DNA from: Asterionellopsis glacialis | Taxonomy: Eukaryota; Bacillariophyta; Plagiogrammaphyceae; Rhaphoneidales; Asterionellopsidaceae | Length of the DNA stretch: 31,360 nucleotides | Reading direction: 5' to 3' | Assembly: GCA_014885115.2 (NCBI GenBank) | Contig: WKLE02001358.1 | Span: forward strand, 16,913 to 48,272 | Shown here: positions 9,990-18,219 of the stretch, one piece after another | Layout: every line of letters begins with the position of its first letter | Position numbering within the stretch: position 1 is the stretch's first letter | Program-made: the position numbers and the translations under genes | Notes under the pieces: model-generated | Told to the model about the DNA's origin: nothing | The model's database searches: none | The model's input: the letters and a program-made list of their open reading frames with translations, nothing else

Positions 9990-10875
9990 GGTGGCGTCTC
10001 TCGTTCGGTTGATTCTCTAGTNCTACTCGACAGTTGACAGATTGTGAGGAAGGATTGTCTTGTCTTTGATTTTTCATGTCGAAGCAAGACCGTGTATCTT
10101 TCTATTCAGTAGCTCTGTCCTACAGATTCTACATACCAGGTACGGGAAGTAAGGGAACCGTTTTTGGTGCAATTCTTCGTACACAGACAATCAAATAAAC
10201 GACAGCCAAACTGACATACATACACACTTTCTTTGAAGTTCCTTGCCATTTCGAAAAAATGGCACGCGACAGAAATAGGAAGGAACTTGGCGCGTTGAGG
10301 CTCCAACCAAATTAGGTGTTCGCTATTGCAAATTTTATATTTTCAAGAAACTATGATATAAATAAATATATGGAATATTTCACAATATTTCATCAATATA
10401 AATTAATTAACTATTAAGTAGAGCCTAATTTTGCCCAGGTCCCGTCTGGGTTTGCTTCTTTCGTCAGCTGCGTTTTTCTTTGCGTTTGTGGATGACTTCT
10501 GCGACTTGCGACAAATATAACTCAGCCATCAAAAAGAGGAAACTGAGCAACCGCGCAACAGAAAGACAGAGTCAGAGAACGGATAAAGCATACATCTGTC
10601 TCTATCAACCTAACAACATATTGCACCTGAAAGCTTTAAAAGAAGAGAGAGAAAACTCGACAGTGAAGAATTACACATTGTCGTTTCAAGAAACTCCAAC
10701 CAAGGATTCAAAGTTGATTTGATTTTGTACAGTTTTTTCCGCAAAAGCTTAGTAGGGAAGATCACATTCACACCCCCACCAACCAAAAGAAACAAACAAA
10801 CAAAGCAAGTGAACACAGCACTTGACTACTCTAGTCTTCCATTTAAAAATAAAAAGGAACGAAAAAGCAGAGAAA
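9990..10875. other. Divergent intergenic region (FKBP / UBX adaptor)
   Basis: 886 bp with no supported gene. It holds one exact TACCAGGTAC copy, a GGCGCG-containing stretch near 10270-10295 that could be a cell-cycle or GC-type element, an AT-rich block (10310-10430) and one ambiguous base at 10022. Confidence 0.5.
10134..10143. repeat. TACCAGGTAC palindromic motif, copy 2 (exact)
   Basis: Exact core, centred about 150 bp upstream of the FKBP ATG (minus strand). Confidence 0.7.
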
Positions 10876-12548
10876 ATGTCAGACCCGCCGTCCGATGAAA
10901 TGGTTTCACAGTTTCTTGCCTTTACAGGAAGTGCTGATCCTACGAATGCTGCATCCTACTTGGAAATGAGTGGCGGAAACCTCGAAACTGCGGTTGGGCT
11001 GTTTATGGAACATCAAACCGGTGGTGGTGGCGGCGGCGGCGATGCTGCTGGTGGGGCTGGTTTGGCTGATCCATCTCTCATGGCTGCAGCTGCAAGTCCT
11101 CAAGTTCGTGCACCTGATGCTACACGTACAATGAGACTTATGGATGATACACCCATGCGTCATCACCCTAATGCTATGTTGGGCGCAGCCATGGAAGAAG
11201 CGGTTATGCTTTCCACGGCCTTTGCAGCACCTACAAATGCAAGGGCAGCTGTCAACACTGCAGCAGCAGCCGAAGCAGAAGAAGCTAAAAGTGGCGATAA
11301 TTCGGATAATGATGATGGTAATGACAATAATGGTGGTGATGATGACGATGAAGATAGTTATGTTCAAATAGATAGTGATTCCGATGATGACATGGGAGGA
11401 GGTGCAGCTGCCGCGGCACCAACATTATCTGATATGTTTGCTCCACCTACACATTTAATTCATAGAGGTGGTGGATTTCAAGGTGCACGTGCTGTTGCCA
11501 AAGATTCAAGAAGATGGTTACTTGTCAATTTACAACGTGATTCTGAATTTTCAAGTCATGCCTTGAATAGAGATGTATGGAGAGATGAATTGGTAGAAAA
11601 CTTGATTCGTGAAGGATTCATTTTTTGGCAAGCTGTAAGTTGTTCGGATCTTGTGCATAGTTGTAATGGCTATGTATTTGTTTCTTGTGCACCTTCTTAC
11701 CAATATCTCACCATGTATGCCATTTTTTCTCCCAACCTCCACAACACTCACTATACTTTCTTTCTTTTGTGCAGTATGACGTGCAAGATGAAGGACAAAC
11801 ATATGCACAACGGTACGGTGTCGGCGATTATCCTCATGTTTCTATCATTGATCCAAGGACAGGACGTCTCATGTGGAAAAAGGAAGGATGGACACAGGAA
11901 AAGCCTCTATCAGCTGAATCATTTGCAGAAATGGCAATGGACTTTTGCTCGCGTCATTCCTTTGATAAGCCACCAGTAGCACCACGTCCATCCGGTGGAG
12001 GAGGAGCATCGGCGGCAACAACACCAGCAGCAGCATCGTCAGAGGAACGACCATCCAAACGCCCATTCATGACAGAAGAAGAACAACTTCAAGCTGCCAT
12101 GAGAGAAAGTCTGAAGCAAAGTAGTGATGACGTAGAAAATGACAGTGAAATGAAAGATGCAGCACAAGATATTGATGATGATGAAGTTGAGATTATAGAA
12201 AAGAATGACATGGAACAAGAACAGGAGGCAAAGGAGGAAGAAGAAGAAAAAGCACCTTCGTTTATCTCAGAATTAATTGCAATTCAAGTAGGTGATGAAC
12301 CATCTGATAACAGTGCAAGAATTCAGATACGTATGCCTGATGGGAAACGATTGGTACGAAAATTTAGTAAAAGTTCACAAGTCAAAATCATTTATGCCTT
12401 TGTCGCACAATCGAATGAGGAAGCTAAGGGTGGGAAAGAATTTGTCCTCATGGCAGGATATCCACCTAAAGATTTGATTTCAGACATTGATAGCTCCATA
12501 GAAAGTACAGGTCTTTCTGGACAAGCCATTACAGTCAGGTGGAAATAA
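10876..12548 (+). CDS. UBXN7: UBA-UAS-UIM-UBX protein, UBXD7/Ubx5-type Cdc48/p97 adaptor, two exons
   Basis: Exons 10876-11634 and 11775-12548 join in phase 0 (intron 140 nt, GTAAGT...GCAG) into a 510-residue protein. Order of parts: N-terminal UBA-like domain (about 1-48, VSQFLAFTGS...YLEMSGGNLETAVGLF); low-complexity Gly/Ala/acidic linker; thioredoxin-like UAS domain (about 190-320: RWLLVNLQRDSEF, HALNRDVW, YGVGDYPHVSIIDPRTG); ubiquitin-interacting motif (about 354-368, EEEQLQAAMRESLKQ); and C-terminal UBX domain (about 415-510: IQIRMPDGKRLVRKF, then GYPPKDL in place of the canonical FPR loop). This set defines UBXD7/Ubx5, which recruits ubiquitylated substrates to the Cdc48/p97 ATPase. The UAS domain lacks a CxxC, as in the family. 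The ATG at 10876 gives the UBA at the extreme N-terminus and is preferred over any upstream codon. Confidence 0.93.
11635..11774 (+). other. Intron of the UBX adaptor gene
   Basis: GTAAGT donor, tttgtgcag acceptor with a strong pyrimidine tract, 140 nt. The intron is open in the exon-1 frame, but its length is not a multiple of three, so retention would shift the frame and remove the UIM and UBX domains. Confidence 0.85.
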
Positions 12549-13172
12549 AAAAAGTGAACATATACTATACGAATGTACTGTATAAAACAGAATGAGTCAT
12601 GGATAGACAAAAATCATGAATGGCATCAGTTGGAATTCTTCTAGACTTCAAGTCTTTGAAATATAAACTGGCATGCCTTTCTAGTCTTGTCCTCGGCAAT
12701 GAATGAAGAGGGCTCTTTGTCCGATTTGAGACTCCGAAAAGAAAAAAAAAATGGATATAAACTTTAGTAAACTTTTAAAAACCATTGAAGTACCCTACTT
12801 TCAACTTGTATTACAGCTCAAGAGGAAGATATTCTTGTCTTGTCATTTTGTTAGCTGATTTCATGTTGTGAAAGTTGTGATACCTCTTCTGCGTGCACAG
12901 GAAATGAGACAAAGAGAAAACGGCAGCGCAAAACATGACCAGCTAACAACTCACTTGCTGATAATATAGCAACACTGAAATATGGAAAAGAGCATGTGAA
13001 CAACGCAAATAGTTTGCAAAGAAGCACTAGCTAGCCAGGAAAAATTCCGCCGTGACCAAGTCAAATGGACTGATGTGCATCCTTTACTTACTAATTTCTG
13101 GTGACTTTTGGGATTGTGCTTTCAACTTTTCTAAACTTTGAATTTTCTTTTTGATGTGATAGGAAAGTGTGG

Positions 13173-13222
13173 CAATTGTGTGGTAGGTGACAGGTGAAAG
13201 TCTCTTTCAGGTGACACAATTG
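13173..13222. repeat. Nested inverted repeat upstream of the lumen-protein gene
   Basis: Nine-base perfect outer arms (13173-13181 and 13214-13222) enclose a five-base inner stem (13196-13200 and 13204-13208) and the repeated word GGTGACA/GGTGA. It could be a protein-binding site or chance structure. Confidence 0.45.
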
Positions 13223-13228
13223 AATCTA

Positions 13229-13250
13229 GTAGGACTACGTAGAATTCTAC
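13229..13250. repeat. Two abutting palindromes
   Basis: GTAGGACTAC (arms GTAG/CTAC, spacer GA) directly followed by the perfect 12-base palindrome GTAGAATTCTAC. The first recurs exactly at 25206-25215. Confidence 0.5.
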
Positions 13251-13524
13251 TGGGTCAAAAGCATACCTCATACCGGTACACGACACAACCCGATGAAGAA
13301 ATTCCATCGTCTGGGAGTCAGCCGTCTGAGTCACATGTTCGAATTGTCAGTGAGGAAAAAACGTACGAGACTTGGAAACGAAGATTTGTTGTGTCTCGTC
13401 AGTTCTTGTTTTTGCTGGCATCACTGTTGCCATGTCAAGATTCTCTGAATACCCAAGTTATCTGTCAAACACATTGTTGCCATAAAACTTTGTACAGATT
13501 AATCACAGAATAAGAAATATTAAC

Positions 13525-14442
13525 ATGCCCAAGTCCCTCGTAATTCTGGTAGCAATCTTTGGTTCCTTGTTGAACGGTAGTGATGCAGCATTTGTTATTG
13601 GAGGTCCATCTACCCGAACGACGACGACAACCAAGTCAATGGTTCATCTCCATGCTGCAGCACAAGAACAAGAAGAATCACATTCATTCGACGGTATGTC
13701 AAGAAGAGAAATGTTTCGTCATGGGGCATTGATGGCTAGTGGTGTCGCAACAGCAAGCTCATTTTTGAATACTAATTTTGTGGGTGTAGCAAATGCTGCT
13801 GAATCAATTGATACCATGGTGGCAGATCTTCAATCGGCCAAGGCCAAACTTGACCAAGTACCAGATTTGCTAAAGGCTGAAAAGTGGGATGAAGTTAGAA
13901 CAATTTTGAAAACACCACCTGTCAATTATTTATGGAATATGGGTGATGGACAAAATACGTTGCTCAAAATTGCCAAAGCTACAGATGAAATGGAACTAAT
14001 TGAGTTGAAGGTACGCACTTTCATTGTTTAGATATAAATGTATTCTTTGTATGATATAACTGGAGAGAAGGACAGGAAAGAATTGTAATACTGAAACTTC
14101 TCTGAAACTGCTTCTTTTCATTGTTTATGTTGTTTCTGGTATTTACTTTTGAAAACAGGACGAGCTTAGTCTTTCCATTCAAATGTGCGATCAGTTAACT
14201 TATGATAATGTATTCGTATACTTTCAACCAGGTAAGTGTCATCCTAATAGTGTCACATCTGTCATGGCAAGTCGCTGTAAGTTTTGTGTTTGTTTTAAAA
14301 GCATTACTTATATATGTGAGTATTATCCTACTTGTATGATTTTTTAGGTAATGGAAAAGTGAAGATTAAGGAGCCCGTTGAACTAGCAACAAAAGCTATC
14401 AAACAACTCGCAGAGGCTATTGATTTAGCCAAAGGTTCCTAG
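13525..14442 (+). CDS. PsbQ/Psb31-like thylakoid lumen protein, three exons, bipartite plastid targeting
   Basis: Exons 13525-14010, 14159-14231 and 14348-14442 give 217 residues (introns 148 and 116 nt; donors GTACGC and GTAAGT; the second intron splits a Gly codon). The N-terminus is a classic complex-plastid signal: hydrophobic signal peptide (about 1-20) ending ...SDAAF, the Ala-Phe motif needed to enter red-lineage plastids; a Ser/Thr-rich transit stretch; then a twin-arginine motif (SRREMFRHGAL), a hydrophobic segment and the cleavage site VANA|AE. The mature part, about 125 residues, is predicted helical (ESIDTMVADLQSAKAKLDQV) with TPPVNYLWNMGDGQNTLL and a Lys-rich helical end. Size, Tat signal and helical character suit a PsbQ'/Psb31-type extrinsic subunit of the photosystem II oxygen-evolving complex. 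That identity is inferred; the compartment is much surer. Confidence 0.78.
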
Positions 14443-14647
14443 GATCTAGATATATACGATGCACAACTCGTCCTTCACGGTTAAATTCTTTCGAACGTCA
14501 TAAATCAATGAATAATGACCATCATCTATGATGTACAAAAAATGTTCTTCCATAATAATCTTTTACAACATACATTGCAACATTGTCTTCAGCCGCCACC
14601 ATCCTTATATGCCTCACATGAACACATTACACTGCTTTCTACAGTGG

Positions 14648-16021
14648 TTAGTTTTCAACAGAAACGTCGTTTAAGCGAGACATCGATTGACTTTGAGCGG
14701 CCAAGATTGACAATCTTTGTATTAACTTCTGGGTTTCATTTTTCGTTGAATTGCTTGATCGGAAGAAATTTGTAATTTGGGCTGACAAACGTTTTGGTTT
14801 CTCATTTAGGAGACTAGACTGAGTCGAACCTGATCTTTCTCTCGGTTTCGATGAAGATCGGAGTACTTCTATCATTTCATCGACTTCTTGTACTTTTTCA
14901 TCCCGAATGTAGGATCGAACTAACTCTTTGTACTTTTCTATTTTTCTCTTGTTTCTCTCCAACTGGTTAAATTTTGGATTTGGAGTCAACAACCGTAAAT
15001 AGTGGAGATTAGGGTCGATCTTTCTTGAAGCCTCAATGGCCCTATTGTTCATTTCATCGTCAGTTGAGTCTAAACCAAACGATAATACAACGCCAATGGG
15101 TCTATCTGGCCACAAACTTCGTGCTTCATTGATTGCAATAGCTACCGGAGCAATGCTAATGGTCCATCCATCACCGAACCTATGGTTCTGACCGTCAATG
15201 AGGAGTTTGGCACGGTCAAATATAACTGGTGCTGCAGAAGTTGCTACGACAGCCTCCCATAGTTTTACGTCGCACGTGCCTGGTAACACCAGCTTTTGGG
15301 GGGCATTCCCGGAACTTTCATTTCCGAAATCGTCCTCGTGGTCTTCAAGAGCTTCGTTGTCCATCCCATAAGTACGCATGAGAAAGGGCCTAAACTCAGA
15401 AGCTGCAAACAGTGGATCATCGTCACTACGGCATTTGTCCTTCTCAGCCTTTTCTACACGCAAAGTAGAAAGAGCAAATGCTTTCATACAGGCTGGATTG
15501 TACAGAGGTGCATCATGGAAATAGTTCTTGGATATGGGTACTATTTGGTCATCAATGCTTCCTTTTCGGAGTAACTTTAACCATTTCACATTGATTTTCT
15601 TTCTCATTTTATCCAAAAATAAAGCGCCTTCTTTTATAACTTTATAGGTATCTCCATCGTATAAATTCATCATGAGCGCTGCAATACCCCCTGCAGAAGT
15701 TCCAGCGGCAAGATCGAAGTACGACATCAAGTCTTCTCCATTGTCACATCGCTTCATTAATTCTACCATCATGACAATGTGTGAGTAAGACTTGAATCCG
15801 CCTCCATCGAAGCACACAATATTTATGGGTTCAGTTTTCTCGATATGTTTCTTGTCAGATGCAGAAATATTCAAACTACTATGATTTCTACTCCCATCTG
15901 TTTCTCTTTCAAGATGTTCCACAATTTTTTCTAATTCGGCCGCTGGAGTTTTGCATTTCCGAACCCAGTTGAAAGTGGAAACTCTGGGGTCTCTTTTTGT
16001 GTGTGCTTTCTGGAATGTCAT
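14648..16021 (-). CDS. Patatin-like phospholipase (iPLA2/PNPLA family)
   Basis: 457-residue intronless acyl-hydrolase of the patatin family, which uses a Ser-Asp dyad to cleave acyl chains from phospholipids or galactolipids. The oxyanion-hole motif is CFDGGGFKSYS (about 70-80) and the nucleophile elbow is GTSAG with Ser109. LWEAVVATSAAPVIF (about 255-269) is the usual core helix/strand. Catalytic Asp284 lies in FGDGWT, where the family more often has DGG followed by NNP; here the loop reads SIAP, a mild deviation. Then AINEARSLWPDRPIGVVLSFG. A basic Ser-rich C-terminal tail (about 390-440) is probably disordered. No signal peptide is obvious. It is convergent with the lumen-protein gene, 3' ends 205 bp apart. 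Both dyad residues are present, so an active enzyme is expected; the lipid substrate is unknown. Confidence 0.9.
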   Translation of the reverse strand: MTFQKAHTKRDPRVSTFNWVRKCKTPAAELEKIVEHLERETDGSRNHSSLNISASDKKHIEKTEPINIVCFDGGGFKSYSHIVMMVELMKRCDNGEDLMSYFDLAAGTSAGGIAALMMNLYDGDTYKVIKEGALFLDKMRKKINVKWLKLLRKGSIDDQIVPISKNYFHDAPLYNPACMKAFALSTLRVEKAEKDKCRSDDDPLFAASEFRPFLMRTYGMDNEALEDHEDDFGNESSGNAPQKLVLPGTCDVKLWEAVVATSAAPVIFDRAKLLIDGQNHRFGDGWTISIAPVAIAINEARSLWPDRPIGVVLSFGLDSTDDEMNNRAIEASRKIDPNLHYLRLLTPNPKFNQLERNKRKIEKYKELVRSYIRDEKVQEVDEMIEVLRSSSKPRERSGSTQSSLLNEKPKRLSAQITNFFRSSNSTKNETQKLIQRLSILAAQSQSMSRLNDVSVEN

Positions 16022-16204
16022 GATGAATGCTGTGCAGTAACAGAGAACTTTATCTTATACGGTGAAAAGCCATTACCGGAGAAGCACTTCTGGGAGGGAA
16101 AAAAATGTTTGCATTCCCGGTCTTCTCGATGGGCCCATGAAGAAAAAGTGCTAGCCATAGAGGACACCCAAAGGGGCTGTGCATAATATGAAGGTACAGT
16201 TCTA

Positions 16205-16218
16205 GTACCCGGGGGTAC
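16205..16218. repeat. GTACCC-GG-GGGTAC inverted repeat
   Basis: Perfect six-base arms with a two-base spacer, about 190 bp upstream of the patatin ATG. A GTACC-type relative of the palindrome 70 bp further upstream. Confidence 0.5.
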
Positions 16219-16286
16219 AATCGAATTCATAAAAATATTACTCCTAGAAAACCCGAACCTCTTATTGGGTACGATCAAATTCCTGG

Positions 16287-16296
16287 TACCAGGTAC
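16287..16296. repeat. TACCAGGTAC palindromic motif, copy 3 (exact)
   Basis: Exact core inside a larger palindrome and followed by GTACTGTACC. Centred about 271 bp upstream of the patatin ATG (minus strand). Confidence 0.7.
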
Positions 16297-16450
16297 TGTA
16301 CTGTACCCAGTAAATACTACATTCAGGATATTGTACGACGGAGTCCAAGCAACCTTTTCTTGACGCCCCCCTATGTATTTTGGAAATTAGCCTGCCGGCG
16401 CGCCAAACTCGCACCAAGTTGTCACCAGAATCACCAAATATTTTCTTTCG

Positions 16451-16609
16451 NNNNNNNNNNNNNNNNNNNNNNNNNNNNNNNNNNNNNNNNNNNNNNNNNN
16501 NNNNNNNNNNNNNNNNNNNNNNNNNNNNNNNNNNNNNNNNNNNNNNNNNNNNNNNNNNNNNNNNNNNNNNNNNNNNNNNNNNNNNNNNNNNNNNNNNNNN
16601 NNNNNNNNN
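16451..16609. other. Assembly gap (159 N)
   Basis: Run of undetermined bases. Reading frames crossing it are artefacts; unseen promoter sequence of the CHCH gene could lie here. Confidence 0.99.
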
Positions 16610-16923
16610 TCCATCATCTCAATCATAGTTGACATCATTTGCGAACCCGAACCCCGTAAATTTCAGTATCACCCGCGCCTATGGGACAATAATACAATTT
16701 TTTTGGATCTGAAGAAGAGATATTTATTTATCTCATCAAAATTCTTTTTTTGAGATCGTGCAAGGGAGGTTTGTGTCAAGTTGTTCGGTGGCGCGTGTCA
16801 AAGATATTTGTGATTGTTTGCATTGCTGTAGGCTTTGATCAACACTGCGTGATCAAAGAATAATTATTTCTACAAGAGCACAATACTTTCCCTTTTGGTA
16901 GTCGTACCTCTCAAAGTTTCAGG

Positions 16924-17721
16924 ATGATTGCTCGAAGGCTCAATAGAGGTGCGACGACCTTGGCAACCTCAGTTGGTAGACGTAGTGTCATGATGCCATC
17001 GACAAGATGCTTTGTGTCGAGTGGGACGGGAAACACAAGTGTGAAGATTACCGCTGTAAAAAGAAAGAACTTGTTACTGTCTGTTCCAGTCCTTGGACTG
17101 ACATTGATGGCAAGCACTAGCAGTATGATATCGCAGTGTGAAGATGAAAATGAACTAACTGAAGAAGAATTGCAACAAGAATGGGATTCATTCCTTGCAA
17201 AGTCGATAGTTCCTGGCGAGGATGATGATGATGATGATGATGATGACGACGACGACGACGACGAACAAGAAGAACAGCAAGACATAGAAGTTGAGGTGGA
17301 AGTACAAAACGATACCGCGGCAGAGGAAGAAGAAGGAGAAAGCGAGGAAGAAGAGGTTTCACCTGAAATTGCCGTTGAGACAACAGTTGCAGCATTAGTA
17401 CAGCCTACCAAGGAAGATCTCCCTCCAATGGATAAAGGATTTGATCCTGTGCAGAATGAGATAGATAGAGCTATTGCATTGATGAGTACATGGGGCACTT
17501 GTCGTTCTGCTGGCGATGCTTATTTGGCATGCGTAGCAAGTTCAGGTTTAGGAATGTGCAAACCATTACGAAATCGCTTTGAAAGTTGTACAAATTCTAC
17601 CTACAGTGAAAGTTTCGCCAATTTCAGGAAAATGTGTGAAAGTATGTGTGCAGACGAGCCTACTGAAAAAGACATGCTGTCGTGTGGGGCTAGATTCATT
17701 CTTAGTCAACGTGGACTATGA
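16924..17721 (+). CDS. Twin CX9C (CHCH) protein with N-terminal membrane anchor and acidic linker, probable mitochondrial intermembrane space
   Basis: 265-residue intronless protein. An Arg-rich, acid-free N-terminus (MIARRLNRGATTLATSVGRR) looks like a mitochondrial presequence. It is followed by KRK and a hydrophobic segment (about 49-66, LLLSVPVLGLTLMAS). A very acidic linker includes 14 consecutive Asp encoded by eight GAT then six GAC codons. The C-terminal domain has CRSAGDAYLAC and CKPLRNRFESC, an exact twin CX9C (Cys193/203 and 212/222), the CHCH helix-turn-helix fold oxidised in the intermembrane space. Three more Cys follow (CESMC and one before GARF). The architecture, presequence-anchor-acidic linker-CHCH, recalls fungal Mia40, but the redox CPC is missing, so Mia40 function is not supported. 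Orthology with a MICOS or assembly factor cannot be told. Confidence 0.78.
   Translation: MIARRLNRGATTLATSVGRRSVMMPSTRCFVSSGTGNTSVKITAVKRKNLLLSVPVLGLTLMASTSSMISQCEDENELTEEELQQEWDSFLAKSIVPGEDDDDDDDDDDDDDDEQEEQQDIEVEVEVQNDTAAEEEEGESEEEEVSPEIAVETTVAALVQPTKEDLPPMDKGFDPVQNEIDRAIALMSTWGTCRSAGDAYLACVASSGLGMCKPLRNRFESCTNSTYSESFANFRKMCESMCADEPTEKDMLSCGARFILSQRGL
17218..17262 (+). repeat. Poly-Asp trinucleotide repeat inside the CHCH gene
   Basis: A (GAT)8(GAC)6 tract, plus flanking GAG/GAA, encodes an acidic run. The block change from GAT to GAC suggests two separate slippage expansions. Confidence 0.9.
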
Positions 17722-18219
17722 GAAAAAAGAAACGGTATGTGCGTGCCCGTGACTTTTCGCTCTAGTCCAACACGATGGATGGGAAATCCATTCAATACAT
17801 CCAGTTTTGCTCGGCTGTCGGTTCTTCAATATCACGCTCAATTCCAACACAAATCCACCAGTTTCGGGCCTGTAGATGAGTATAATAAAATTTCAATAGG
17901 TTGCTACAGCGCTGTAATAGAGAGGATTGTTCGCAGTTGATACCAGAAAGAAATTATTTGTAATAAAATCATAAAACCCGTGATTTTTAAAAATTACTAC
18001 TAAAAGATTGCACTCCCAGTGCGAATATTTAAGACCGTTTTGAAGTGTGCAATTGTTTTCTTTCCCCCGATTTGGTGGCCAAACATGTTCTTTTTTTTCT
18101 ACGAATGCACTTACACTTACAAAAAAACACACACACAAGCAAAAATATTCGTCACATGGCAAGGTGCCCCTCTTTTTTCTTCCTAGCAGCTGTTTTTCAC
18201 CATTTGGAAAACTATTTTC
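17722..18219. other. Convergent 3' intergenic region (CHCH / MYB)
   Basis: 498 bp between two 3' ends. AT-rich, with an ACACACAC stretch near 18128-18137. No supported gene. Confidence 0.5.

Larger units (their letters stand above)
12549..13524. other. Intergenic region with clustered palindromes
   Basis: 976 bp without a supported gene. A nested inverted repeat at 13173-13222 has outer arms CAATTGTGT/ACACAATTG and an inner GAAAG/CTTTC. Immediately downstream lie two abutting palindromes, GTAG-GA-CTAC (13229-13238) and GTAGAATTCTAC (13239-13250). They lie about 275-350 bp before the lumen-protein start. Confidence 0.5.
16022..16923. other. Divergent intergenic region with GTAC-rich palindromes and an assembly gap
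   Basis: 902 bp between the patatin and CHCH-protein starts. The stretch 16190-16315 is dense in GTAC words, including GTACCC-GG-GGGTAC (16205-16218) and the perfect 12-base palindrome CCTGGTACCAGG (16282-16293), which overlaps an exact copy of the recurring motif. Then follow the N gap and plain AT-rich sequence. No gene supported. Confidence 0.6.

Noticed and set aside
10822..11979. Continuous reading of the UBX gene through its intron as a 385-residue protein
   Set aside because: The intron has strong splice sites, and the UAS domain continues only after splicing to the other frame.
13187..13513. 108-residue plus-strand ORF before the lumen-protein gene
   Set aside because: No recognisable domain, and it overlaps palindromic non-coding structure.
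16360..16638. ORFs on both strands crossing the N run
   Set aside because: Open only because the undetermined bases contain no stops.
16911..17498. 195-residue minus-strand ORF with long Ser runs
   Set aside because: Antisense of the Asp/Glu-rich CHCH gene; the Ser run is the reverse of the GAT/GAA repeats.
16924..17721. Annotation as Mia40
   Set aside because: The layout fits, but the catalytic CPC motif is absent, so the name is not justified.
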